A stretch of DNA of 30,733 bases, taken from contig CAAGGG010000045.1 in NCBI GenBank assembly GCA_900769355.1, positions 1 to 30,733 on the forward strand, read 5' to 3'. This document shows, piece after piece, positions 6,898 through 16,400 of the stretch. Both the position numbers and the translations under genes were made by a program. The DNA is from Candidatus Gastranaerophilales bacterium (GTDB lineage: Bacteria; Cyanobacteriota; Vampirovibrionia; Gastranaerophilales; Gastranaerophilaceae). Each line of letters begins with the position of its first letter. The first letter of the stretch is position 1. Below the pieces are notes generated by a model. That model was not told the DNA's origin. It saw nothing but the letters and a program-made list of their open reading frames with translations, and did no database searches.

Positions 6898-7857
6898 ATG
6901 AAAGTTCAACAAATTTACACAAATAAAATTTTAAAAAAGAGTTTGAAATTTGCAGCTGACAATAGCTTGTTGTTTGGTGCAACGACATCTTTTGTGCTTT
7001 CAACAGTTGCACGCCCGATTGCGATTATGGCAACCCCAAAAACCAACAAAGAAAACAAAAAATACGCTTGCGTCCGCTCATTTGCATCAAGTGCAGCAGG
7101 CTATTTGATGATGCTTTTGGTGTCAAAACCGTTTGCCAATGCAGTGAAAAAAATTGATGAAAATCCAACAAAATATCTGTCTGAAAAAACAATTAAAGCT
7201 TTGAAAAACGGGGAAAAATCTTTAACATCTTCATCAAAATACAAATTTGCTACACAGCTTTTTAAACTCGGCCTAGGATTTTTAGTTGTCACTCCAAAAT
7301 CCATGTTGACATGCGCTTTAATTCCGCCTTTTATGTCAAAAATTTTTCCTAAAAAAGATGTAACCAACGAAAATTCAGACAAGAAAAAAAATGTCAGCTT
7401 TACAGGCAAAAATATTTTAGCTAAAGGAGTGGGAAAAATTATCGACTCATCTTTTGTACAAAAACTTACGGATAAATTCCATAATACGAATTTTCCAATG
7501 CACTTGATGGCAATGACAGACGCTTTAGCAACTGGTGTTTTCATTAGGCAAACACAAAAGAGTAAAGGAATTGAAGAGGACAAAAAATGCGCGCTTATTT
7601 ATAATTCGGCAATATCGACAGGTTTGTGTATTGGTGGTGGATATGCGCTCAACAAAGCATCTAAAAAATCTACTGAAAAATTTATCGAAAAATTTAAAAT
7701 TGCAAATGCAAATTCCAAAAATCTCGACAAATATATTGAAGGAATAAAAATCGTTAAACCTGCATTAATCTTAGGCGGGATTTATTACATGATAATCCCT
7801 TTCATCTCAACATTTTTGGCAGACAGGTTTGAGAATAAAACAAATAAAAAAAGTTAG
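6898..7857 (+). CDS. Multi-pass membrane protein of unknown function
   Basis: 319 residues. Hydrophobic segments lie at about 24-45, 65-80, 118-145, 200-222, 232-252 and 284-305, giving five or six membrane helices. Loops are lysine-rich, and a central basic loop carries KKKNVSFTGKN. There is no signal peptide, and the first helix probably acts as the anchor. I recognise no family. The start has no Shine-Dalgarno sequence but sits eight bases after TATAAT (6884-6889), consistent with a leaderless message. No terminator hairpin follows; a dispersed repeat begins about 75 bases after the stop. Confidence 0.7.
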   Translation: MKVQQIYTNKILKKSLKFAADNSLLFGATTSFVLSTVARPIAIMATPKTNKENKKYACVRSFASSAAGYLMMLLVSKPFANAVKKIDENPTKYLSEKTIKALKNGEKSLTSSSKYKFATQLFKLGLGFLVVTPKSMLTCALIPPFMSKIFPKKDVTNENSDKKKNVSFTGKNILAKGVGKIIDSSFVQKLTDKFHNTNFPMHLMAMTDALATGVFIRQTQKSKGIEEDKKCALIYNSAISTGLCIGGGYALNKASKKSTEKFIEKFKIANANSKNLDKYIEGIKIVKPALILGGIYYMIIPFISTFLADRFENKTNKKS

Positions 7858-7931
7858 GTGCTACGATTTTGTCATTCTTGTATATGTTGGGGAATTCGTT
7901 AACAAAAACAAATTCAATTTATATTGTAATG

Positions 7932-8028
7932 TTGTCTACCCATCTAAAACCCTCTCGAAAAACGTGACATTTAGTCACCTTTTTCTCGGCAGAGTCCTGA
8001 TTAGGGAAGACTTATGTTTAGCATAAGT
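7932..8028. repeat. Dispersed short repeat, copy A (long form)
   Basis: The ends of this element match those of a second element at 22623-22680: TTGTCTACCCATCTAAA (7932-7948) is identical, and AGGGAAGACTTATGTTTA (8003-8020) is identical, followed by a similar A/T tail. Between them copy A has 54 bases, with a small hairpin (GTGAC/GTCAC), against 13 in copy B. The right end overlaps the stop codon of the GNAT gene. Confidence 0.7.
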
Positions 8029-8495
8029 TAATACATCTCATATCTCAAAATATAAAATCCGGAATCTTCAAATTCTTCCTTAATCCCGGAATACTTAAAC
8101 CCGAGTTTTTCGTAAAATTCAATAGCATGAACGTTTTTATTTAGTACCCAGAACCATAGTTTTTTACCATCTTTTTGGGCATCGTTCATAAATTTTTTCA
8201 TCGTAAATGTGCCGATTCCTTCGTTTTGAAAAAACGGATCTACATAAAAATCACTCAATTTAATCTCGTTTTCCATAACTTCTGCATTAATAATTGCCTT
8301 TACAACACCGTCGTCGTATACATATTGGTTTTTTAAGGCATTAGGTTTTTTCAAATTTTCAGCCTCACTCAAAACTTGAATTACGTTAAATGATACGTGA
8401 TCATTTTTGAAAATATCTCGATATGTTGTTCTTTTGGTGAAAACAAGTATTTCCGCAATTCTTGCAATGTCTTTTTCTGTCGCTTTTCTAAGCAT
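8028..8495 (-). CDS. GNAT family N-acetyltransferase
   Basis: 155 residues. The acetyl-CoA pyrophosphate-binding loop is QNEGIG (residues 90-95), after the strand SDFYVDPF, and the C-terminal GNAT segment NKNVHAIEFYEKLGFKYSGI is clear. The substrate cannot be told from sequence; relatives acetylate amines, amino sugars or peptide N-termini. Its start overlaps the end of the PAP2 gene by eight bases (8488-8495), which indicates translational coupling in one transcript. Its stop codon lies in the end of a dispersed repeat. Confidence 0.85.
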   Translation of the reverse strand: MLRKATEKDIARIAEILVFTKRTTYRDIFKNDHVSFNVIQVLSEAENLKKPNALKNQYVYDDGVVKAIINAEVMENEIKLSDFYVDPFFQNEGIGTFTMKKFMNDAQKDGKKLWFWVLNKNVHAIEFYEKLGFKYSGIKEEFEDSGFYILRYEMY

Positions 8496-9426
8496 TTCTT
8501 TTCCCTTCTATTTTGTTTTTTAAAATCTCTGAAAGTTTTATAACTGCCGGATAAATTCCGGTAATAAAAAATCCGATTAGGAAGAAATTTCCCTTATTGA
8601 GAAATATGCTGAGACAATAAGCTCCAACCAAATAAAATACTATTTTATAATAAATTGAACCATTAATTGTTTCAAAATTAATTAATTTTCTATCTAAAAT
8701 CCAACCCAAAAATGCTCCAACAATCATATAAACTTTTGGATATGAATCTCTTGTCATTTTTACAGGATCAACCAAAATTTTTCCATTAAAATAATCCAGC
8801 GGATAATGTTTTAGTTCTGTGTATGCAATCAATATTGTACAAATCACTAAAACTGCGCCAAATAAAATCCAGTCACGATTTTTGCTCTTGTCAACCCAGT
8901 CGAGAAGTTTAATATTGCCCCAAAGAATAAAGACGCCCAAAATCAGCGATACTACAACATCTTGTGGGGTATGCACCAATAAATAATTTCTTGAAAAGCC
9001 AACCAAAAGTACAAGGAAAATCAAGGCATAACGGAGAAATTTGTTGTTCCATAATTTTACCGCAAGTCCCCCCCAAATACTTGTCGCTATTGCGGTGTGC
9101 CCACTCGGGAAAGAATATCCGGTTGCCATTTTCATAGCATTTGCGGTCGGGTGAATTCTGCTATCCAAAATCCAAGGTCTATAAATACAAGCTGTAATTT
9201 TGATAAACTGATTAATTAAAATTCCTAAAAAATAGTTAAAAGCTAAATAAATTCCACATTTTTTATCGACAATCCAATATACAAAAGAAATTGTCAAAAA
9301 TGCCAAAAGCCATTCTCCGCAACAAGTAACATGCGCGAAAAAACCGTCAAATATGCCATTTGTGGCTTCTCTAAAATTTTGTAAAAGCAATAAGTATTTT
9401 ATCTGAAATCCCAGCCAATTTTCCAT
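8488..9426 (-). CDS. PAP2 superfamily membrane phosphatase
   Basis: 312 residues with about eight hydrophobic helices. All three phosphatase motifs are complete: K76-x6-R83P84, P107SGH110, and S145R146-x5-H152-x3-D156. The histidines form the catalytic nucleophile and acid pair, acting on the outer face of the inner membrane. Typical substrates are undecaprenyl pyrophosphate, phosphatidate or other lipid phosphates; the substrate here is not determined. Helices continue after the motifs (about 190-305), making it longer than the minimal 200-230-residue BcrC/PgpB forms. No clear ribosome binding site; TAATAT sits six bases before the ATG. Confidence 0.88.
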   Translation of the reverse strand: MENWLGFQIKYLLLLQNFREATNGIFDGFFAHVTCCGEWLLAFLTISFVYWIVDKKCGIYLAFNYFLGILINQFIKITACIYRPWILDSRIHPTANAMKMATGYSFPSGHTAIATSIWGGLAVKLWNNKFLRYALIFLVLLVGFSRNYLLVHTPQDVVVSLILGVFILWGNIKLLDWVDKSKNRDWILFGAVLVICTILIAYTELKHYPLDYFNGKILVDPVKMTRDSYPKVYMIVGAFLGWILDRKLINFETINGSIYYKIVFYLVGAYCLSIFLNKGNFFLIGFFITGIYPAVIKLSEILKNKIEGKRNA

Positions 9427-9432
9427 AAGTCC

Positions 9433-9438
9433 ATATTA
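9433..9438 (-). promoter_or_regulatory. -10-like TAATAT six bases before the PAP2 start
   Basis: On the minus strand TAATAT-GGACTT-ATG. The GGA could also serve as a short ribosome binding site, so a leaderless start is only one option. Confidence 0.3.
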
Positions 9439-9477
9439 TTAAGAAATCAATGAAAAATCAAATCAAGAAAAATTCGA

Positions 9478-9882
9478 TTATTCTGTGATGTGGAACGAGC
9501 ATTTTGAGCAATGAGCTTTGGGGTGAAGCATTAAATTGTCCTCAAGATCGTAAAGTCTTGCGATTCTAGTAACCAATGGGGCACCGCATTTTGGGCATTT
9601 CAAACCGCCTGCGCCATTTAGAATAAGTTCTTTCAAGCTGTCAATGATTTCTTGAGAGATTGTGTATGATGAAAAATCTTTTTCCAGTGCCTTAATTTCA
9701 TGTGCCTCACATTTTAGGACTTTTGCAAGTGTCTGACGAACTGTTACTGGCAAAAATAATTCTTTGCCGGCTTCAATATCCTCAATTAGGCTGAGCGGCA
9801 AATTACATTCTTTTGCCAAGCCTTTGGGGGAATATCCGACTTCATCTCTTTTGTGTTGTATAAATTGCGCTAATGTTTTCAT
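9478..9882 (-). CDS. XRE-type HTH regulator with a C-terminal zinc ribbon
   Basis: 134 residues. Residues 1-65 form a Cro/C1-type HTH (LAQFIQHKRDEVGYSPKGLA, then LPLSLIEDIEAGKE and TLAKVLKC). The C-terminal 40 residues hold two CxxC knuckles, C96-P-K-C99 and C125-S-K-C128, about 25 residues apart, as in a zinc ribbon. Such a combination would give a DNA-binding protein with a metal-stabilised or redox/metal-responsive tail. It is divergent from the 59-bp array (9934-10169) and the two giant genes, which makes it a candidate regulator of them. No Shine-Dalgarno; TTAAAT sits six bases upstream. Confidence 0.8.
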   Translation of the reverse strand: MKTLAQFIQHKRDEVGYSPKGLAKECNLPLSLIEDIEAGKELFLPVTVRQTLAKVLKCEAHEIKALEKDFSSYTISQEIIDSLKELILNGAGGLKCPKCGAPLVTRIARLYDLEDNLMLHPKAHCSKCSFHITE

Positions 9883-9888
9883 GATTTT

Positions 9889-9894
9889 ATTTAA
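9889..9894 (-). promoter_or_regulatory. -10-like TTAAAT six bases before the XRE/zinc-ribbon start
   Basis: TTAAAT-AAAATC-ATG on the minus strand, with no ribosome binding site. Position suggests a leaderless transcript. Confidence 0.3.
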
Positions 9895-9933
9895 GCAAAA
9901 ACTATTGGTTTATTCAAGAGGGGGTACTACGTA

Positions 9934-10169
9934 CGTAGCCCTCTGTGACAATATTGGTTCCTATCTCATATTTTGGTGGAAAGTTTTACGCACGTAGCCC
10001 TTTGTGACAATATTCATTCATACCTCATATTTTGGTGGAAAGTTTTATGCACGTAGCCCTCTGTGACAATATTAGTTCCTATCTTATATTTTGGAGGGAA
10101 GTTTTACGCACGTAGCTCTCTGTGGCAATATTTATTCATACATCAGGTTTTGGTGGAAAGAAGGTCGGT
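9934..10169. repeat. 59-bp tandem array, about four units, with a 118-bp higher-order period
   Basis: Units start at 9934, 9993, 10052 and 10111, each beginning CGTAGC and containing TGTG(A/G)CAATATT and a (T)TTTGG(T/A)GG(G/A)AAG block. Units 1 and 3 share GTTCCTATCT, and units 2 and 4 share ATTCATAC, so the array looks like two copies of a 118-bp dimer. A decayed partial unit (CTAGCTCAAAACAGCAATATTC) may follow near 10178. It lies between the XRE/zinc-ribbon gene and the 914-residue gene. Not a CRISPR: there are no unique spacers between short repeats. Confidence 0.85.
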
Positions 10170-10579
10170 TGGGGGTTCTAGCTCAAAACAGCAATATTCA
10201 GCCTATTTGTTTTCTGTCAACTGTAAAGAAATGTAACATGGTTTTCTAAAATTTTAAAGTTTTTAATCACAGTTGCCGATATTCTATGCGGTAGAAGCTC
10301 AAAATTGAGTGTGTACTAAAAATATTTTAAGACAGCAAAGTTGTATAGCTAAAATATGTATTAAATATTTACTATATATCTAAGTTGTTAAAAAATATTA
10401 AGAAGAAAAAGTTCTCGGAAACCTGTAAAGACAAGGGTTTATGTGAAAATTGTAAAAAGTTTTATAAAGTAACGCAATTTTCGATAAAAACATGTTTTTA
10501 CATGGGTATAGAGAAGTATAAAATCAGATTAATTTTCATGCAAATTGTTACGAACGATTTGTAAAGAAAGGACTACATT
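10170..10579. other. Long AT-rich leader upstream of the giant gene pair
   Basis: About 400 bases with no open reading frame that I support. They hold the decayed end of the array, an ACATGT-centred palindrome (AAAAACATGTTTTT, near 10487-10500), and a possible promoter (TTTTTA near 10495-10500, TATAAAAT at 10517-10524). A ribosome binding site AAAGGA precedes the ATG at 10580. The distance suggests either a long 5' UTR or complex regulation. Confidence 0.4.
10495..10524 (+). promoter_or_regulatory. Possible promoter of the 914-residue gene
   Basis: TTTTTA, 16-base spacer, TATAAAAT. The stretch ACATG...GTATAAA also occurs before the next gene (13390-13408), so the two giant genes may share a promoter type. 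The -35 is weak. Confidence 0.3.
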
Positions 10580-13324
10580 ATGTGTGCAGATTTACAAGTA
10601 ACAGGAACACCATTTAACAGACAACAAGCAGAAAAACTTGCAATATCTCAGGGACGAACAGATGCAAGAGAGCTGACAGATACTCAGTTGCAAGAATATT
10701 TGAGTACAGGAAAAGTTGAAGAACTTGATGCAACAAATCCAACTGCTTCTACTAAACCGACTCAACCCCAAGCACCTGTGAAGGGGGCAGAACTAGAAAG
10801 AACTACTCCTCAAACGCAAGATAGAGCACCAAAATCTACTTCTACAATAACTACTAAGCTTCCTGCTGCTTTGTATCAAGATGGCAAAATCTCGCCTCAA
10901 TTAGCAGAGGCATTAGCTAATGTTGCTTCAATCGGACAAGATGGCACCGTTACTTTGAAAGCAGGAGTTACTGAAGATTCTTTCAAACAAGCATTACAAA
11001 AATATTTGAATGGAGAAGCAACAAGTGCTCAACTTCCGGCTGAAGTAACTTTCCCGGAAGGAACTGATGATAAATGGAAACAGCACTTAGTTGATGAAGG
11101 GGCGTTACGCGAAGTTACAACCGGTGAAGGAGAAAGTGCTACAAAATCTTACACAGTTGCAGATACCGCTAAACTTGATAGCTTAACGACAAGAATTGAT
11201 AATGAATCCGGTACCACAAGAAGTACGCAGGATTTAGATTTAGAATTTACAACAACCACAACTACTGAGGCTGATAATGTTGTTGCTCCGAAAGGCTTGG
11301 CACATAGCAGAAAGGCTAGAAGAGCTTTGCGAGAAGAATATGAAACTCGTTTGAAAGAATGGGCAAAAGAAAATCCGGAAATTCGTGATGAAGCTTTGGC
11401 AAATATGAAATATGGCAAACAGGTTGATAGACGTATGGCAAAACTTACAAGTGGCAAAAAAGGTTTGCAAACTCCAACTGAAATTTGCAAAAAATATTTT
11501 GATGACTATTCAACTCCTGAAGAAAAAGTAATGTATGCAACAGTTCAACAAAATATTGCAAAAATGAAACCAAATGAACTGGCAGAGCTTTATAATAATA
11601 TGGCAGATACTTATAATGCACAAAAAGGCGATAAAGAAAAACCTTTGCCTAAATTAGATGCAGCTGATTTTACGGTAATTGCCGGAGATGAATATTCACA
11701 AGCAAAAGTAAATCAAAATATTGCTGCTATTACACCAATGGCTTTGGCCGATTCTCTTGGTGCAACTCCGCAATCATTGTTGAGAAAAATGGCAATTCAT
11801 GATGTTTTAGCTGATAGAACGAAAGGTGATTCGCCGGAGCGTGCTCGACAAATTCTTGAAGATGATGAAAAATATTTTATTAAACACATGGCAAAACGTG
11901 AAGTTCAAGCAAAAGTAAATGAACAAAACGTTGAAAATACTACCGCTCACTGGGATAAAGCAAGCAAAAAAGCTGCTGAAGGAGCAGAAACAAATTCTGA
12001 TGCAATTCATAACGATATAGGTAAAAATGGTCGTAAACTTGTTCAAGCTTATCCAACACAATTTGGAAAAAGAATTGAGGATAACGGACATCTTAAAGAA
12101 GGTGTGGATTACGATTACAAAGATACAGTAACTGATCCAATTACTAAAAAACCAGTTACTGCGTATTTTAAATTCGACAGTGAAGCTTGGGATAACTATT
12201 GGGATATGGCTGCTGATACAAGAGAAAATGTTTTGCAGTATGCAAAAGATAACCATTTAACTCTAAAAGAAGCTCGTGCTCAAATGTTGACAAGAGATGG
12301 CGGATTTAATATGAATGCAAGACGATTGAGTGCAGAAGATGCTCTTGGCAACGGCAATGGCAGAACTGGGGTTAAAGAACTTAAAAGATATAGAAAATTA
12401 GCAAAGACAACAGGACGTACTGTTGATGTTGACCATACAAATATTCAGCGTGCAGGTTATGCTCTTGGAAGTGCTGTAAAAGGTGCTGCAATAAGTTTTG
12501 TTACGGCAGGTTTGGGCGATTTGCTTTCAAAATATGCAACAATTGTTCTTCAAATTGGTGGCGAAACATATAATGTTAAAGGTACGGGTACCGGAACGTA
12601 TACAGTTGATGAAACTCAATGGGTAAAAACAACAGATCACTATATTGATAAATGGGGTACAACAGATGTAACCCATGAAACTCCTGTAAACTTCCACAAA
12701 GAAGGCTCTGTTACCGTTGAAACTTCAACAGATTTCACAACACCTGAAAGTCAACGAACAGTAAGACCTGATAACAGAACATTGAAAATGGCTGGTGGTG
12801 CTGCTGCGGTTGGAGGTGCAATGGGCTTGTTACATGGTTTAGCAACTATGGGCAAACAAGGACAAGACCAAGGAACATACTGGGACGGAGTTGTTAACCT
12901 AGATAAGGCTCCGACTGAAACAACAACAACAAGTCAAGGTAAAGTTCAAATGGTTACAGAAAGACCGTATGAAGTTCGTCAAGGTGAATACAGTACTGAA
13001 AAAGAAGTTTCTAAATATAAAGCTGTAACATATCGTGGTCCGGAAGCTTATAGCGGTATGTATAGAACAGCTGATGGCAAACCTGTTAACCCTAGATTGT
13101 TTGCACAAGCATATAAAAAGGCAACCGGGGTTAATACAATGACGAAAAGCTTCTTCTATGCAATTCCTGAACTAGAAATTAATGGTGTTAAATTTGTTCT
13201 TAAAGACAATGCCGATGAAGAATATAGAAAAATTAAAGTCGGTGTTCGAGGAACTGTTCAAGATAGAGCCATTAATACTCCTAAAACAGGAGAGGTTCAT
13301 CGAGGCAAAATAAGACGTGGCTAA
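10580..13324 (+). CDS. Large (914-residue) protein of unknown function, upstream partner of the adhesin
   Basis: Starts at ATG 10580 with AAAGGA upstream. There is no signal peptide. Residues 1-50 are a helical N-terminal cap, 50-95 a Pro/Thr-rich linker, 95-200 mixed folds, and a Thr run occurs near 223-231. Residues 240-600 are long, charged, mainly helical sequence. Two hydrophobic, Gly/Ala-rich segments lie at 626-661 (GYALGSAVKGAAISFVTAGL) and 737-758 (MAGGAAAVGGAMGLLHGLA), separated by a Thr-rich beta-like region; the last 150 residues are basic and end GKIRRG. I recognise no family. The hydrophobic segments could insert in a membrane. The adhesin gene follows after 113 bases on the same strand. 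Cytoplasmic, membrane-tethered or specially exported locations are all open. Confidence 0.8.
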   Translation: MCADLQVTGTPFNRQQAEKLAISQGRTDARELTDTQLQEYLSTGKVEELDATNPTASTKPTQPQAPVKGAELERTTPQTQDRAPKSTSTITTKLPAALYQDGKISPQLAEALANVASIGQDGTVTLKAGVTEDSFKQALQKYLNGEATSAQLPAEVTFPEGTDDKWKQHLVDEGALREVTTGEGESATKSYTVADTAKLDSLTTRIDNESGTTRSTQDLDLEFTTTTTTEADNVVAPKGLAHSRKARRALREEYETRLKEWAKENPEIRDEALANMKYGKQVDRRMAKLTSGKKGLQTPTEICKKYFDDYSTPEEKVMYATVQQNIAKMKPNELAELYNNMADTYNAQKGDKEKPLPKLDAADFTVIAGDEYSQAKVNQNIAAITPMALADSLGATPQSLLRKMAIHDVLADRTKGDSPERARQILEDDEKYFIKHMAKREVQAKVNEQNVENTTAHWDKASKKAAEGAETNSDAIHNDIGKNGRKLVQAYPTQFGKRIEDNGHLKEGVDYDYKDTVTDPITKKPVTAYFKFDSEAWDNYWDMAADTRENVLQYAKDNHLTLKEARAQMLTRDGGFNMNARRLSAEDALGNGNGRTGVKELKRYRKLAKTTGRTVDVDHTNIQRAGYALGSAVKGAAISFVTAGLGDLLSKYATIVLQIGGETYNVKGTGTGTYTVDETQWVKTTDHYIDKWGTTDVTHETPVNFHKEGSVTVETSTDFTTPESQRTVRPDNRTLKMAGGAAAVGGAMGLLHGLATMGKQGQDQGTYWDGVVNLDKAPTETTTTSQGKVQMVTERPYEVRQGEYSTEKEVSKYKAVTYRGPEAYSGMYRTADGKPVNPRLFAQAYKKATGVNTMTKSFFYAIPELEINGVKFVLKDNADEEYRKIKVGVRGTVQDRAINTPKTGEVHRGKIRRG

Positions 13325-13437
13325 TTATAAACTTTTGTAAAAATTTATTCAAAAACAGTAAAGATTCGACTGCACAAAACCGTTTATAAACATGTAAAAG
13401 TGTATAAAGTGCAGAAGAAATAGAGGTCCAAAATACA
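13325..13437 (+). promoter_or_regulatory. Intergenic region with a possible own promoter for the adhesin gene
   Basis: Contains TATAAA at 13403-13408 and ACATG upstream at about 13390, echoing the promoter-like stretch before 10580, then AGAGGT as ribosome binding site. There is no terminator hairpin after the 914-residue gene, so read-through is likely as well. Confidence 0.35.
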
Positions 13438-16400
13438 ATGAAGACACTTGGAATTAACAAAAAAAGAGTAATAGCATTTTTCTTAAGTTCATTGCTTATT
13501 ATGCAGCAATCACTAACTTATCAAGTGTTAGCATCTACAATTACAAATGCTGACGGTTCAACTATTAACCCAAACGGTGGTGGTAACACTTGGAATATCA
13601 CTCCTGATGCGGTTAATGGACAAGTTGGGTTTAAGCAATTTGGCAAAATCGATTTGACAAAAGGCGATGTACTTAACTTTATTTATAGCTATGTTAAACA
13701 AAGAGGTTATGAGGTAAATTGGAACGCTGAAAATGGAACTCACAGTGTTACTTTGGAAGGCACTCCAAAAGAAGGTACTATCAATACTTTCGTAAACTTG
13801 ATTAACAATGGTGCAAATATTAATGGTATTGTTAATGCTTTACAAAGTGTTGGCGGTGGATTAAAAACAGACGGCAACTTGGTATTTATTTCTCCAAACG
13901 GTATGGTTGTTGGTGCTTCCGGTGTTTTAAACGTCGGAAATTTGTCTGTTATTTCACCGACTCAAACTTCTTATAACAAATTGTCTGACTACTTGGCCTT
14001 GCCAACAAGTTCAGGGAAAATGATTGCGACTATTAAGGTTAAAGAAAATAACCCTGTAACACAAGATAAATATACATTAGAAACTACATATAAAGACGTT
14101 AACATTGCAGTTGATACCAACAAAACATTGAACTTGTCCACCCTAACTGATGGCAGTGGAAATCAATTAGTTCTTGGCGGTGGAGCAATTCGAGTTGATG
14201 CGGGTGGTAAAATTGCAGCTCGTGGAAATGTTGATTTGCAAGGCGGAACAATTGCTAACAATGGCGCTTTGATTGCAGGTATCGACGGAAATACAGATGT
14301 TTTGACAAGTCATTCTGCAGCTGATGCTTTATTTACAAAACTTGTAAACACAACTAACATGAATACAGGTAATGAATTTTCTAGCGATAACGGTGGTAAC
14401 ATTACAATCAAATCTGTTACCGGTACTTCTGTTGGAAATGGCGGTATTGTTCACAACTATGGCAAGGGCAATGTTACAATTGACAACTCTGGTGTCGACG
14501 GAATTAATGTTGCAGGTAGAGTTTCAAACCTTAATGGTGCGACAACAATTACTAACACAAATGGCAAATTGTTGGTTGATTCAACAGGTTTAATCGCTTC
14601 CGGTATTGGCGGAACGGATTCTACTTTGTTAGTTTCTAATACAGGCAATGGCGGAATGAATATTAAAGGTTCTGTTGTTGCAAATCATGGCAACAAAACT
14701 AACACAGTAAACTTTGTAAACAAAAATTCTAATATGTCTATCGGTTCAACAGGTGTAAACAAAAATATTACTTCTAACGCTGACGTTAATATTGCGGTTA
14801 CTAACGGAAACTTGTTGAACAATGGTGTTGCAAAAACTTTGATTTATACAACTAACGGTGCTGATTTGAACGCAACTGTTACAAACGGCAGAATTGGTGA
14901 AGAAGTTGGACCTTGTGCAGATGGAGTTTGTACAGGTGTTGGACCAAGCGGAAGAGATTTGACAAAATCTGTAAACACATCTATTGACGGTGTGATTACG
15001 GCAAAAAGCACAAAAGGAACTAACACTTCCTTAATCAATATGGCAAGCTTAGACAAGAATATGAACGTCAACCAAATCAAGGCTGACGGTAGAGTTATTC
15101 TTCTTGCTGACGATGCTACAACAAAGGGTGCAACAGCATACAGCATTGTAAACAGAACAAAAGATTCTAAAAATCCGAATGTTGAAGGCACAGGAATTTC
15201 ACTTATTGCAAGCGGAAATATTGGTGAAGCTAAAACATCTACAACCTCTGCAAAAGCTTTGACATTCAGACAAAACGGTTATGCATATAACCCTTCAAGA
15301 GATGACGCTCAACTTCCTCACGAAATTGAAAACGTTAACAAATCAGGAAACGGCGTTGATATGTTAGCAATCGGCAATATTGATGTTAAAGGTATGGACG
15401 CCGAAGGCGGTACAAAACTTGACACTAAGGCTTGTGCAATTATTTCAAGAACAGGTGACATCAATGCAGAGTTCTCAGGAAATGTTTACGTTGGCGAAAC
15501 AACTGCTGCTAACAACATTAACCTAACAACTCGTGGCAAAAATATGTATGTTGATCACTTGGGCGAAGTTCCTTCTTATGCAAAAGATTACTACGGACCA
15601 AATACAAATATTCACCCGGAAAGAGCAAAATTAGTTGCACTTGACTTGGGTACAAAATGGATTGACTCTGAAGCTAATGCATATAAAAGTGCCGCAGATT
15701 CAACAATTATAGTTAAAAACGGTACATTGAGAGGTGACGGAAACAAACGTCCTTCCGGAGATCAAGACTTGTTGTTGGTTGCTGATAATGCTTATGCAGG
15801 CGGTTACTACTTCAATATGGGCAAACACCGTAACGGTGGCAAATCAACAGTTGTTAAAGATTCTACAACAAACACTTTGACAAACGCGAATAATGCAGAC
15901 ACTCCGATATCAATCAGAGGAAAAGCTGTTAGACCGAACGATGTTACAGCAATCGGTCAAAACAAAGATGATAGAAACTACTATTATGGCGGTAGTGAAC
16001 AAGGTGAAGACCCAGGATATGATGGGGTTACTGATCCGAATAAAAAAGGAACAGAGGAAGATGACGACAACCTTGTAGTTCCAAAAGATGAAAAAGAATA
16101 TCCGTTGGATACAGATACTGATACAGATGCAGATACTGATACTGATATTGATATGGACACAGATACTGATACAGATTTGGATACAGATACTGATATCGAC
16201 ACCGATACTGATAACGATACCGACAACGATACAGATACCGATATGGATACAGATAACGACACAGATACTGACACCGATACCGATACTGATACAGACACAG
16301 ATATTGATACAGACAGTGATACTGATACAGACACAGACTTGGATACAGATACTGACTTAGATTCAGATATTGATACGGATACCGATACCGACACTGATAA

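Noticed and set aside
9764..9997. Plus-strand frame overlapping the XRE gene
   Set aside because: It is opposite a well-supported HTH/zinc-ribbon gene and runs into the tandem array.
9934..10169. CRISPR array
   Set aside because: The whole 59-bp unit is repeated, with no unique spacers; no cas gene in the window.
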